From contig NC_085140.1 of assembly GCF_024139115.2 (NCBI RefSeq), positions 296,823,293-296,887,292 on the forward strand: a DNA stretch of 64,000 nt, read 5' to 3'. This stretch comes from Armigeres subalbatus. Lineage: Eukaryota; Arthropoda; Insecta; Diptera; Culicidae. Below are positions 48,046 through 63,101 of this stretch, in pieces (the first letter of the stretch is position 1; the number at the start of each line of letters is the position of its first letter). The notes beneath the pieces are model-generated. The model ran no database searches and was not told the origin of the DNA. It saw only the letters and a program-made list of their open reading frames with translations. The position numbers and the translations under genes were made by a program.

Positions 48046-48600
48046 CACAATAAGATTTTTCTGTAGGAATTTACCATGGAAATTCTGAGAAATATCCATT
48101 TAACAGCATGAACAATTAAAACTTTTCTTCGACATTAGAAAAAAATTTCTATGGAAATTAATTGAGACAAATTTCTTGTGGAAATCAAAAGGGATTTATT
48201 GTGGGAGTTCAGAAGAACTTGTGGAAATTAGAATGAGCTTCCCGTTTGAATTTATGAGGATATACTTTATTTTTTCTTTACGGAAATTTTTAATTTCTAC
48301 GATAACCTATACTGAACTTTCAATTTCAATTTTCTTGAATTTAGACAAGAAAGATTCTAAGCCCGAGACAAAGACTATTATAACTTTTGTAATATTTACA
48401 TAATTTGCAAAAAGTTAAGTAAACAATAAAATTGTATCTTCTATTCGCTGGCTTATTCATTGTCTTCAAGTATCTTCAAATAAGTAGATAAGTCTTCAAA
48501 TATTTTGAAAAGTCTTCAAAATGTCTTCACGAAATAAATGTCTTCACAGAGATTCAAATGTCTTCAAATTGAAGACATGTCTTCAAATCTGGCATCTCTG

Positions 48601-50996
<2,396 letters not shown>

Positions 50997-53609
50997 AAAA
51001 AGCTCATGAACAAAAAGTAATCCATACAATATTTACAAATCTAACCTTTATCCATTTTCTTCTGGGTGTATACAAATATTTTCAAATAAAATAATATCTT
51101 CCAAAGGGGAAATAACAATATTTCATTAGTTCTTATAATTATTAATTAGTTCTTATAGTTCTCATAAGTTTTTATTTATTCATTGTACCATGTTGTTCAA
51201 TTATTTACCCTCCTAACTAATCGAAAATCATTAGGAGGTATTTTTTATAGCATCAGTACTGGCATTCAGTAAAATTAATTTTGACAAAAAATCATCGAAT
51301 ATCATGTCTTTGGGAAAGTGTTTATTTGAAAGGGCATGAATTTTTCTGTCCATTGCCGATTAAAACACCTGCCCGTCTCTGCCCCATCGCATAATCGGCA
51401 TATGTGAAAAATACCATAAATTAGCCTTTTTTCCACGATTAATGGCCAAAAATCATTTTTTTAACTGGATCAACGCCACGAATCGTGTATTTTACCAATA
51501 TCTATGATTTTGAATAATATCCAATAGTGAAAGTGTTGAAAAAGTACAATTAATGATCAAATTTTATTTTTTGGTCTTTCTTTTCAAAATAACCAAATAA
51601 ATCGTCACAGTTGGCTCTGAAAATTTGAAATTTCAAGCAAAGTTCATCGAAATTAAGTGATAAGCAACTTCTCTGAAGAAATCACACTTTAAAACGCTGA
51701 TTGGCCAATTTGGCGTATGGGACTTTTATGCAATTATCGCTAAAAATGGTGAATATTGGCCAAAATGTCAGCATTAATGTATATTGAAACTTCGCTGAAG
51801 ATACCTATGGTAAATTTCATCATTTTAATGGCTGAGAGGTTTATTCCATGTTTGAACCAGGGCTGCCCCAGTGTGCGACTCAACGTCTTCCGTAGTAGTT
51901 GATTCTATTTTTTTTTTCCAAATCTGCTTTACCACATATTTTTTAATCCTTCGACTCTCTTCGTAACATTAAGAATCATTAAAAGTCTTTCTGAATAATC
52001 TGAAAATTTGGAAAACATTCACTGTAAAAAAAAACAACGACATGAAAAAATAATTTATAAATAAACTAAACAAAATCAAGTTAAATGGAGTTTCAAACCT
52101 CTGAGAAATTTGATCTGGTGGGAATCTCTGAGAGGTTAAGTTCTAAACTAGCCTGCTTTTCGCGATGAAATCGCACGAATTCTGCCTTTTTGGAAGCACA
52201 TGGGAAACAATCAGTGGACAAGATTCCCGAGATGTGAGGCTACTTTGAGCAAACTAACGTCATTGAAATCAATTTTGATGAAAAAGGACTGTTAATTGAT
52301 TAGATTTGGCATTTATTCTCATGCGCCAATCATTTACAAATAAATACAATTATTTTTTTAATGCTCTTGTCGAGATTCTTATTATTCTTATCCACAGATT
52401 TTTCTCCATTTCTATTCATGGAGACGGGTTTTAGCACGGAAAATTTATAATGGCCTGTTGCTCTTTTCGCATTTGTCGTTTTTGACATGTTTTTACGAAT
52501 ATTTTTTTAACCCTTTAATAACCCAGACCGTTTTAAGCCAGGGTATTGACATTTTTTTTGTTGTTCTTGGCAACTGTTTAGAATTGGAAAAGTTCTTGTT
52601 ACTGGTCAATAATACAAGGGCGTAGCCAGAGGGGAAATTATTTCAGTACTGCCTTGTGAGAATTCCTCTGGAAGTGCTTGTGGGAGTTACTCCGGGAGCT
52701 CCCCCAGGAGTTTTTCCAAAAGTTCCTCTAGTAAACTCTCCAGGAACTTCACAGGGGATTCTTTGAGGATATTTAGCAGGAATTTCAAGGGAAATGGGAT
52801 TTCGGAAGTTCCTTTAGAAATTCAACTCCGGGTATTCCATCGGCTGTTCCTCTGAAAATTTCTCCGGGAGTTCCACTAGTAGTTCCTCCGGAAATTCATT
52901 CAGGCTTTCTTTCAGGAGATCATTAAGGTCTGAGGGAAGCTCTCTCGCGGTAGAGCGCTATTTTCGTACTAAAATGTCTATAACTCGGAATTGGGAACGA
53001 ATTTCGCCTATCCCAACTGACAATCTCTTTGAAATTTATCAAGGAATGTCCGTACAAAATTTCATGGACCTACTATTTTCTAAATTTGAATTAAGCTCTA
53101 AATACTGAACTATTATACAACTGAAATTTTCGCTTCTCAGTACCTCTCTCCGATGATTTGAGGCACAAAGGAACCAAATTTCGCAAAACCCAACTGACAA
53201 AAGTTTTGAATTTTTCCAACGATCATTTTGATGTAATAAAAAGTATATGTCACCGCAATAAATTTTGCAGGAAGCTCTTTTTACTTCAACCAAGTTTTTA
53301 AAATTCCATACAAAAGTTACCATTTCGGGAGTGCAGCCCACAGCATATTTTCTTGTGGCGCACGGCAGGAAATGAGCGATGAGAGCGATAGAAAGTCCGT
53401 CAACTTTGTATCTAGCGTGACACTAGAAAAAAGCGTATTCCTATTTGTGAACACGAGGATACCAAATATATAATTGAAATCTCATATATGAATGAGATGA
53501 GATAAACAATTGAAAATAAATAAGACAAATAAAAAAAAATAAAACAAATAAGCAAAATAAAACAAATAAGACAAATAAAGTAAATATAACAAATAGGACA
53601 AATAAGACA

Positions 53610-54760
53610 GACAAGACAAATTCCTAAGGAAGTCCCTCCAGGTTCCTCCAGAAGTGCCTCCAGAACTCCAGAAGTTCCTCCGGGAATTCCTCCGGAAGTT
53701 CCTCCGAAAATTCCTTCGGAAGCTCCTCCGGAAATTCCTTCAGAAGTTCCCCCAGGAATTCCTCCTGAAGTTCCTTCAAAAATTCCTCCGGAAATTTCTC
53801 CAGGAATTCCTTCAGGAGTTCCTCCTGGAAATCCTCCGGAAGTTCCTCCGGGAATTCCTCCGGAAGTTCCTCCGGGAATTCCTCCGGAAGTTCCTCCGAA
53901 GTTCCTCCGAAGTTCCTCGGAAGTTCCTCCGGAAGTTCCTCCGGAAGTTCCTCCGAAGTTCCTCCGGAAGTTCCTCCGGAAGTTCCTCCGAAGTTCCTCC
54001 GGAAGTTCCTCCGGAAGTTCCTCCGGAAGTTCCTCCGGAAGTTCCTCCGGAAGTTCCTCCGGAAGTTCCTCCGGAAGTTCCTCCGGAAGTTCCTCCGGAA
54101 GTTCCTCCGGAAGTTCCTCCGGAAGTTCCTCCGGAAGTTCCTCCAGGAATTCCTCCGGAAGTTCCTCCACGAATTCCTCCGGAAGTTCCTCCAGGAATTC
54201 CTCCGGAAGTTCCTCCAGGAATTCCTCCGGAAGTTCCTCCAGGAATTCCTCCGGAAGTTCCTCCAGGAATTCCTCCGGAAGTTCCTCCAGGAACTCCTCC
54301 GGAAGTTCCTCCAGGAATTCCTCCGGAAGTTCCTCAAGGAATTCCTCCGGAAGTTCCTCAAGGAATTTCTCCGGAAGTTCCTCCAGGAATTCTTGGAGGA
54401 ACTTCCCACGGAAATCCTGGAGGAACTTCCCAAGGAAATCCTGGAGGAACTTCCGAAGGAATTCCTGGAGGAACTTCCGAAGGAGTTCCTGGAGGAACTT
54501 TCGATGGAATTCCTGGAGGAGCTTCGAAGGAATTCCTGAGGAATTTCGAAGGTATTCCTGGAGGAACTTCTGAAGGAATTCCTGGAGGAACTTCCGAAGG
54601 AATTCCTGGAGGAACTTCTGAAGGAATTCCTGGAGGAACTTCTGAAGGAATTCCTGGAGGAACTTTCGAAAACAATTCCTGGAGGAACTTCCGAAGGAAT
54701 TGCTGTTGAAACTTCCGAAGGAATTCCTGGAAGAACTTTCGAAGGAATTTATGGAGGAAC
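53610..54760. repeat. 12-bp minisatellite GGAAGTTCCTCC / GGAATTCCTCC(A), partly palindromic
   Basis: The left part reads GGAAGTTCCTCC in tandem, most regular at 53990-54140. After about 54395 the orientation flips to GGAGGAACTTCC type. The 12-bp period keeps three frames open on each strand, giving false proteins of 269-496 codons (EELPEELP, EVPPEVPP and RRNFRRNF patterns). Confidence 0.93.
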
Positions 54761-54786
54761 TTACTTTATTTTTCTTCTTAGTCTTA

Positions 54787-54870
54787 TCTATCTTATTTGT
54801 CTTATTTGTCTTATTTGTCTTATTTGTCTTATTTGTCTTATTTGTCTTATTTGTCTTATTTGTCTTATTT
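54787..54870. repeat. 9-bp tandem repeat TCTTATTTG, about nine copies
   Basis: Directly follows the minisatellite. An inverse, less regular ACAAATAAG run at 53515-53615 lies on its other side. Confidence 0.92.
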
Positions 54871-57035
54871 GTCTTTTTTACACCAGCACCACTGTTAATC
54901 AATACTTTTCAAAGCTTGTGTGGAAACCTTGTACAGAAATCCTCTAACGATATTTTCTAATGTTGTTCTAGAAACGGCTCATGTTTTCAATTTTTAAAAC
55001 CAGCTGGAGTTTGTTTGTTTTGATTTCCTCATTGCGTGATTGGTCGGCACTGTTGCTGTTCACTCGCCGAACCACTGCATGAGTGATACATTTCTTCCCC
55101 ATTGTAGCCAATTCCTTTTGTTCTCCGTTTACGGCAAATTCTAATGCATAATGATGAAATAATTTTGGCGACACTGACAGCGTCATTCTGGCGGGTTGAA
55201 TTGTGCAATTTTCTCTCTGCTACCACGTGCTTTTTTAACGGAAAACCCTTTCCTCAGACCTTAAGGCTTTCTTTGGGAATTTATCTACAAATTCCTTCAG
55301 AAGATCTTCGGAAAATTTCTCCAGGAGCTCCTCCGGGAGGTCCCTTAAGAATTCTTCCAGGAGTTTGTCCTGAAATTCATCCAGAAGTTCTTACGAGAGT
55401 TCCTCCTGGATTCCCCCGGAAATTCTTCCTGTAGTTCTTCAATAAATTCATCTAGAAGTTCCTCTGGCAGTTCTTCCGAAAATTCCTCTGATACTTTCTC
55501 CGGGAATTCCTACAGAAATTCCTCTGGGAGTTCCTCCGGAAATTACTCCGGGAGTTCCTTCTCAAGGAACTGCCGGTGAAACTCCCGGAGAAATGCTCAT
55601 AAAAACTCACGAAAACTCGAGGAACTCACGTAGGAACTGCCGGAGGAGCTCCCGTAAGAACTCCCGGAGGAGGGGAGAAGAGGGAGGAGAGAAGAATTCC
55701 TAGAGGACCTCCCGGAGGAACTCCCAGAAAAACTATCGGAAGAACTTCGAGAGGAATTTCCAGCTAATTTTCTGAAGAAAGCCTAAATGATTTCCTGAAA
55801 AAAGCCTGAATGATCTCCTGGAAGAGCTACTGGTGGAACACCCGGAGGAATTTCTAAAGAAACTCCCGGGAGAATTTTTAAATGAACCTCCGGAGGAACT
55901 GCCAGTGAATCTAACAGACGACTTCTCGGAAAAAATCTTGGAGAATTCATTTTATAGACAAATCTCATCTAGCTGAAACCTTTGTAGGGGTAGGTAGCAG
56001 GAACATCATCATCATCAGAGGACCTCCCGGAGAATACCTTGAAGAGCTCCCAGAGAAATTCTCCAAGGAGCTTCTGGAGGAGTTTCTGTATAATTCCCGG
56101 AGGAAATTCTGGAGAAATTCCCGGAAGAATTTTCAGAGAGCCCCCGTAGGAACTGCCGATAGAACTACTGGAATAATTATCGAAGGAAATCCTGGAGGAA
56201 TTCTTGGAGAATCTGCCGGTTGAACTCCTGGAAGAATTTCCGGAAGAAATCCCGGAGGAATTTTCAAAGAAACTTGAAGTTTCCAAAAATCTTGAAGTTT
56301 CCACAGGAATTCTTTCTGGATTTCTTTGGGAACTAATCGAGGAACTCCTCCAAAAATTCCGCTGTTGATTTTATTTTCGGTATAATTTCTGTATAAATTT
56401 TCGGGGGAGTTCCTGGAGAAATTCTTTGAAATTTTCACAAGAAATTATTCGAAATTTTCACGGAAAAAATTATGGAATTTTTCGCGAAATTCTCAGGAAT
56501 GTTTATTGGCAATTCTGCGGAATTTCCACGGAATATTGTTAGGAATTCCACGGTGCAATTTTTCAGATTTTTTATGAGAAACAGGTGGTGGAATTTTTGG
56601 TCAATTCCCGACGAAAATGATGTCCTGAAGACATTGCCGAAGAAATTGCTGGAGGCATTCCTGAAGAATCCGGGCATGAATGCAACGCGCTGTTGAGATT
56701 CAGCCTTTACTGTTGGTTGTGGATTTGGTTTCAAAGTGTTTGGAGCTTAGAAGGAAAAAGTACCAAGCACTAATATTCATGTGTTTTTTAAAAAACTACT
56801 ATAAAACTACGATTCAGAAGACCTAACAAATTTGCCCTCCCCACCCCTTCTAATCGAAATCCTGGCTACGCCCATGAATAATGAATTAGAATTTATAATA
56901 CATGTGTAGGTAATGCATGTTTAACAGTGAATCAAAATATAAAATCAAAATTCCACTTTTTTATTGAAAAATGCATAGTTTTTTGTTCCCTCGTGTTTTT
57001 GTCCGCGTACCTTTGAAGAGTAAAACGTTTGTAAT

Positions 57036-57514
57036 TATGAATGATTTGTTTATCTACTCATAGTATGAGGGAGTAGATAATTGAAAGATAATTGAAAATC
57101 AACAGATTGAAAGCCGTTCGCTAGGGCGTGAACAAGTATGTGTAGCGATAGAGTGTGAAAGGGAGGCATGAAGACCACCCGAGTAGACGAAAATAGCTCA
57201 ATAATATCAAATGTTGAGGAGATAGCAAAATTAGATATGGACCTGATTGGTATAAGAGATAAAAGATCAGACGAAAATATCAATTTTTTGCACTAAAATA
57301 TCATGAGGAGATCAAGTTATGGGATCAATATCATGTGCCATTAGTTTATTCTTATCCATAGCATATCTTGGTATTTAAATGATATTTCGGTGCGGATTTG
57401 ACCAACTCAGTGAAAACAACAGACGTCGTAAGTGTTCAATGTGTTAAGTCTGTTTGTCTGTGATTGAATATTATTTTGTTGAATGATTTTCTCTAACTTC
57501 TTCTAACTAATAGC
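57036..57514. other. Non-coding, nothing recognised
   Basis: No supported feature; the missing right end of hAT copy B is not here. Confidence 0.4.
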
Positions 57515-57522
57515 CTTTAAAC

Positions 57523-58935
57523 TAATGTGACCATACGTCCATACGGGACTGTCCCGCATTTTCACTATTTGTCCCGCGCTGAAAAGCGTCCCGCGAAACG
57601 TCCCGCATTCAACTTATTTCTAGATAATGTCCCGCGAAATACAGAAAAATAGAATACATTGTTAGCTAATACTTAGTATTTTAAAAGAAATTATTAGTTT
57701 TGAAAAAAAAATATAATTTTGACTAAGACTAACGTTTTGTAAGGCAATCATATGGATCATAGAAATCAAGATTAAAATGTTCTCCAACGACTCAGACTAA
57801 ATTATCTCTATAGTTTGTTTTACCCAAGCCTTATACACTGGGAATCTTGTAAGCAGATTTTGCTTCCATGTATTTCCTGCTGCGTAATTGCTTGGATTTC
57901 GACACGGAACGTCAAAAATTCCACTCCATTTAAATGCCATGCGGACCAAAATCTTGCGAAAAATCTACCCCAGTTAGAAGACGACCTTTACAGTGCTGAT
58001 ATTGGATATCGATAGCAGTGTTGGGAAAAACTCAAATTCTTAAATCTTTTCCAAAATTTAAATCAAGCCTGAGTCAAACACCACCCGACTCATGGCACAG
58101 AGAATCGTTCTTGATTCGACTCGCGGTTTGCATCATTGCTTGATTTCTGCGTGTTATTCTCCATCGAACTAATAGAATTTACTTTCTTTGCTTAAAACAA
58201 AGGTAACATAAAATACGCTTTTATTGGGATTTGGTGCTTTTGAAGCGAAATCTATTTTGGCAAATAAGCGGAACGATGCGATTCTGCATGCAAAATTCAG
58301 GCACGATGCTCTCCCTGCAGAATCGCAAGCGATCTGAAATGGGACGGAAGTTTTGATTTTCTGAGCAGATATCTATTTAGTATCACCTGTTTGGAAATAA
58401 ATTGGACCGTGGACCATATTCCTGAAGGTGGAAGCTTCAACCAGAATGGACTTCTAGAAAAATATGATCTAATTAATTCATAATCACAGTATCTACTTTT
58501 GATAGCTATTTTAGAAAGAGTTATTTAGGTTATTCGGAAAACAATTTTCTAGGTTCGATACCTATCATTGCTTCTATCGCAAAATATTTTCTAACAAAAT
58601 TCTATACATAAGACCTCAACAGCTGAAAGTCATTCAACTGCAACGCTTTTCAACTGCAATTTGATAGTTGCAACAGTTTTGCAGATATTGGACAGGGAAC
58701 CGCTGAACTTCAAAATTATACGATAGTCCATGGCAGCTACATTGAGCTGCACATTCAACGTTTGAAGAAAGCTTTGACTTCTAAAATGAGTTGCCGTTAA
58801 TCGAAAAGTTAGCAAACTAAGCATTGGTAACAAATTAAAAATTGAAAGATTTGATTGAAGCGTTATTATTAAAACATATTAAACTATGAACTTTTTTTTG
58901 TCCCGCGCTCACACAAAATGTATCTGGTCACATTA
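57523..58935. mobile_element. hAT-type element, 1413 bp, TIR TAATGTGACCA
   Basis: Exact 8-bp duplication CTTTAAAC at 57515-57522 and 58936-58943. Ends TAATGTGACCATACGTCC and CTGGTCACATTA; GTCCCGCG repeats near both ends. A separate repeat may start at 58018 (AGTGTTGGGAAAAACTC). No transposase was found. Confidence 0.85.
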
Positions 58936-59324
58936 CTTTAAACGGCTTTGGGACAGTTCGTCGAAATGTAGTAGGTAATTAGTTCATTGAATAATTCGTC
59001 AATAGATATTTGGTTAAATTATAATGAATAATCAACAAGATAAATAGATAAACTGATTAGAGGAATTCAGTGGACGTGAGGAAGTTCAGTCAGCAGCGTA
59101 AGAAACGAATACGGTACCCAATAAGGGGTTTTCATCCGACCTAACAGAAACTACTGGAGACCCTGATTTTTGTTTGTTTGTTTTTATTAACGACATTTCA
59201 CACTGCTGGAGTGCATTCATGTGCAACCCTGATGGGTTACCCTCTATTATAGATTTCGGCACATGGTCAAAAACCAATGATATCAATGTTATTTTTCTAA
59301 TATTTTATCGTCGTCGGCTTTGGA

Positions 59325-59395
59325 ACATTTAGTCTAATGACATTTCGTCGAAAGGACATTTAGTCAAAGGGACATTTGGTCGAATGGAAATTGTT
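59325..59395. repeat. Short tandem motif GGACATTTAGTC type
   Basis: Four variants in a row: AACATTTAGTCTAATG, GACATTTCGTCGAAAG, GACATTTAGTCAAAGG, GACATTTGGTCGAATG. Confidence 0.7.
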
Positions 59396-59686
59396 TTCTT
59401 ATTCTTTTCATTGAAACTCTTTCACTCAATATTTATAAAACAATTAGTTCATAATTAAAATGTCTTCCAACCATAATTCGTTAATTATTGGCCGAAAATT
59501 TAAATCAAATGTTCATATGACCTAAACTACTCGACGTCATGTCTAATGAAGAAACATCATTCGATTGAATTTCTTTTGACCAGTTGGTACAGATTCATCG
59601 TAGTCGGTTAGAGGAGCAAGGCTACTGGAGACCCCTTTCTTTGGACAATATTGGAGCAATCATTATGTGCCTTTTAGAAACGCCAC

Positions 59687-59929
59687 AAGGCGGTAAGACG
59701 CGCGGCTACAAAGCAAGATCATGCTGAGGGTGGCTGGGTTCGATTCCCGGTGCCGGTCTAGGCAATTTTGGGCATAAAAGTATCATCGTGCTAGCCTCAT
59801 GATATACGAATGCAAAAATGGTAACCTAGCTTAGAAACCTCGCAGTCAATAACTGTGGAAATGCTTAATGAACACTAAGCTGCGAGGCGGCTCTGTCCCA
59901 GTGTGGGGATGAAATGCCAATAAGAAGAG
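59687..59929 (+). mobile_element. Feilai-type SINE, 5'-shortened
   Basis: Plus strand: GGCGGTAAGACGCGCGGCTA, B box GGTTCGATTCCC, a 27-base gap relative to the other copies after TCTAGGCAATTTT, and the tail CCAATAAGAAGA. It abuts the RTE fragment. Confidence 0.85.
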
Positions 59930-60660
59930 CTTTCAGAAGATGGAGTGTAGGCTTCCTCAGACTAAAGACGGAAGCTAAGCGGATCGGACTAGTCATCAAC
60001 ATGTCGAAGACGAAGTACATGATAGAAAGAGGTTCAAAAGAAGACAATGTGAGTCACTCACCACGAGTTTGCATCGGGGGTGACGAAATCGAGGTGGTAG
60101 AAGAATTTGTGTACTTGGGCTCACTGGTGACTGCCGAAAATGACAGCAGAGAAATTCGGAGAGGCATAGTAGCTGGAAATTGTACGTACGTTGGACTCCG
60201 CATGACGCTCCGATCGAATAGAGTTCGTCGCCGTACCACACTGAGTATCTATAAAACGCTCATTATACCAGTAGTCATCTACAGACATTAGAGCTAGACA
60301 TGGACGATGCTCGTGGAGGACTTGGAGTTTTCGAAAGGAAAGTGCTGCTTACCATCTATGGTGGGGTGCAGATGGCGGACGGTACGTGGAGGAGGCGAAT
60401 GAACCACGAGTTGCATGAGCTGCTGGGAGAACCTTCCATCATTCACACCGCGAAAATCGGACGACTGCGGTGGGCCAGGCACGTAGCCAGAATGTCGGTC
60501 AGTAACCCGGTGAAAATGGTTCTCGACAACGATCCAACGGGCGATCCAAAGGCGAGGTGCGCAGCGGGCAAGGTGGATCGATCAGGTAGAAGATGACTAG
60601 CGGACCCTCCGGAGACTACGTGGTTGGCGACGTGTAACCATGGACCAAGCCGAATAGAGA
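59925..60660 (+). pseudogene. RTE-like LINE 3' half
   Basis: Seen: RLKTEAKRIGLVINMSKTKY (thumb), GGDEIEVVEEFVYLGSLVTA, RRRTTLSIYKTLIIPVVIY. After a stop at 60289 and a frame change come VFERKVLLTIYGGVQMADGT, MNHELHELLGEPSIIHT and KMVLDNDPTG, with a further shift before the arginine-rich tail. It starts just after the FADD box, so it is 5'-truncated. No RNase H is present. Confidence 0.78.
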
Positions 60661-60667
60661 AGACTCT

Positions 60668-60785
60668 GAATTTCTGTCTGTCTGAACCTTAGAGACTCCG
60701 AAACTACTTAACCGATCGGCATGAACATTTATATGCAGAGGTGTTTGGTGCCAGGGAAGGTTCTTATGATGGTTCGAGATACGAA
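60668..60785. repeat. Dispersed repeat GTCTGTCTGAA type, copy 2
   Basis: GTCTGTCTGAACCTTAG ... CTTAACCGATCGGCATGAA ... ATATGCAG ... ATGATGGTTCGAGAT, the same order as 36775-36960. Confidence 0.6.
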
Positions 60786-60794
60786 GGGCAGGGA

Positions 60795-61310
60795 TCGACA
60801 CGAATGGTACGATTTTCACGAGGTCTGTCCAGTTATTTGGTTTCGCCGACGACATAGATATTATGGCACGTAACTTTGAGAGAATGGAGGAAGCCTACAT
60901 CAGACCGAAAAAAGAACCTAAACGGATTGGACTAGTGATCAACACGTTGAAGACAAAGTTCAAGATAGGAACTGGCTCAAGAGAGGACAACGTAAGTCAC
61001 CCACTATGAGTTTGTATCAGAGGTGACGAAATCGAGCTAATTGAAGATTTATTGTACTGGGGCTCAATACCAGCGATAAAGATACCAGCAGAGAAATTCG
61101 GAGACGCATCATGGCAAGAAACCGTACTACTTTGGACTTCGCAAAACGTTCCAATTAAACAGAGTTCACCACCGTAATAAACTGACTATCTACAAAACGC
61201 TCATTAGACCAGTAGTTCTCTACGGACACGAGACCTGGAGAATGCTCGTGGAGGACCAACGCGCACTGTTGTGTACTATCTATGGTGAGGTGCAGATCAG
61301 CAAATCAAAC
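60795..61310 (+). pseudogene. RTE-like LINE fragment with FADD box
   Basis: Seen: LFGFADDIDIMARNFERMEE, then KRIGLVINTLKTKFKIGTG, RGDEIELIEDLLYWGS with in-frame stops, and a frameshifted trace of the YKTLIRPVVLYGHET block near 61200. More decayed than the copy just upstream, which it partly duplicates. Confidence 0.72.
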
Positions 61311-62809
61311 CAGTAAAGTGATATCAGCTTCTAAACTTATACTCTTTCCTTCCTTTTCATACGAAAGCATGACAAAGATCGTGCGATTTATATTACGCTT
61401 TAAAATCCTCTTCTATTAAAAAAATCCTCCAGCCACCCGTATCTTAACGAAACTATCAAATCTATACTTTCGTCTTTAATTCTATCATGAAAATGTATGA
61501 CTTGTACTATGTATGAAAAATATGAGCTTGGAAGATGATATAGGCATCCAAATATCATTATAAAACGGCAAGAGTAGATGCATAATATGCTAGGCGCTTC
61601 AAATTTTGTGATCAACATGTATTGTACCGCTAATAAAAAAAATCTACTCCTCCGCTTATTTTTAACATACCTCTAGGAAAAAAGCTAAGTGGTGGATTGT
61701 GGCGATGAATACTTTAATAGCACGTGCTATTTGTACTGCGGAAAAATTTTTCACATCTATGAAAGCCTTGGAAAATGATCACGAAAGTTGTCATTTTGTT
61801 GCCAGGCACAATACGTTATATGTCAGTTTTTTTTTCATGTTTTGCATGTTTTTCATCACAGTAGCCCAACTTTCATACTTGAGAACAATCAAACAAAAAC
61901 AGTAAATTTTACATTAAAGGTACCGACAGTACTGACCAAACCCTTTTTGCAAACTCCGGGTTACTATGGTTGAATAATGTTGGCCACAAACGCTGCATGG
62001 GACAACAGTTTTCGAATTGTGACTCATGTTCCGGATATGACTCAAAACAGTAAAACAATCTTCAAACACAACGTGTACGCTAGCGTTTGAATAACGCAGG
62101 TGTAGTGTACATGGACGCGGCGACGAATTTTCAACTTTTTGTGCCCGCAGAGTTTCTAGAGACGCTACGAGGGCATCGAGCCTAAGACCGTCTAATGTAC
62201 GGGGTTTTACAACATATTTTGACGACCTATTTAAGTGGTTTTATGGTAATATCTAATAAGATATCATAATTTCATTCTTACTGACCACCCTAATATTATT
62301 TGTAACATTTTTGTAGAATTCTGATTTAAAAAGTCCTTCATTAAAACTGAGCTGAATGTATTTTGAAGCGATATAAAAACGAGTGTTACATTCCTACCAA
62401 ACAGAAGTTCCAAATAGGTCAACGGGCTGCATATACCGAACAGCATACGTAATTCCGAGCAGCTATTTTGGGACATCAATTGTGTGAACCGCTACATGCT
62501 GCAGTCACCGCGGACACAAAACTGGCTATAGCTGGATTGCCCATTCAAGATAATTTCTTAATACATTCAAGCAATCTTCATCAGAGGCCCGCATTATCAA
62601 TTGGAGTTATGTGAACACTTCCTAAATAGATCCGTCGATAACACGCTGCAGCACGTATGATGACAACCGTTTTCTAACTCAGAACACTTTCTAGACTACG
62701 TCGTTCGGCATTCCTGTCGTTGTCAACCAGACCTTTATTGCACTTCAAATTAGAGCAGACAAAATAAAAATTATATCAGTTCTCTTTCGACGGTTCTTCA
62801 TCGTTTCAG
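61311..62809. other. Non-coding, nothing recognised
   Basis: Lies upstream of the endonuclease acceptor; no coding motif or repeat ends found. Confidence 0.4.
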
Positions 62810-63040
62810 CCATCGAACGGAATTGCATTCTTCCTCTGAAGCCGGATTGGTCGTTTTTTTCGCCACTGATCTTCAGCCTGGACGGAAAACTCATCGCGTC
62901 CGAAAGCGTCAGCGAGGAAGTGGAGGACATCACACTGGCAGTCGGAGACGAGGTTCTGCTGTCCTGTGCTCCAAATTACTTCCGAGAGTTTTCATCCGAA
63001 AAAGTACTCAGGGCAACATGCAAAAAAGATAAAACGCTGG
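62810..63040 (+). CDS. Endonuclease exon 2 (DNA/RNA non-specific endonuclease, insect type)
   Basis: Seen: after the acceptor TTTCAG the phase-1 frame reads IERNCILPLKPDWSFFSPLI, SLDGKLIASESVSEEVEDIT, LAVGDEVLLSCAPNYFREFS and EKVLRATCKKDKTL. Known: this Cys-containing N-terminal region precedes the Endonuclease_NS domain in secreted insect nucleases such as mosquito salivary endonuclease. The exon is intact, with no frameshift or stop, and ends at a phase-1 donor (G|GTGTTA, weak). The phase fits both exon 1 and exon 3. Confidence 0.7.
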
Positions 63041-63101
63041 GTGTTAAGTCACGAGATGATTGGTTGATTTATTAATTTATTTTATTTATTTTTATTTTCA
63101 G
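63041..63101 (+). other. Endonuclease intron 2, 61 bp
   Basis: GT at 63041, T-rich tract and TTTTCAG at 63095-63101. A length near 60 bases is common for mosquito short introns. Reading through would stop at TAA within 12 codons. Confidence 0.6.

Larger units (their letters stand above)
45537..48600. mobile_element. hAT-like element, 3.1 kb, with minisatellite core
   Basis: Ends CAGGGATGCCAGATGA and AATCTGGCATCTCTG; flanks GGGGGGAC on both sides (exact 8 bp if the last G is shared). Sub-terminal TGTCTTCAAATGTCTTCA repeats occur at both ends. The interior holds degenerate GGAATTCC-type repeats (46330-47340) and a SINE cluster. No transposase was found. Confidence 0.72.
52615..56876. mobile_element. 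hAT-like element, 4.3 kb, with giant minisatellite core
   Basis: Ends CAAGGGCGTAGCCAG and CTGGCTACGCCCATG. AATAAT(A/G) occurs on both sides. It interrupts hAT copy B, whose homology resumes at 56877. Contains 52660-52930 and 55270-56680 (degenerate repeats) and 53610-54760 (regular repeats). No transposase was found. Confidence 0.7.

Noticed and set aside
53412..54902. Frames of up to 496 codons on both strands
   Set aside because: They are produced by a 12-bp minisatellite whose period is a multiple of three; composition is a four-residue repeat in every frame.
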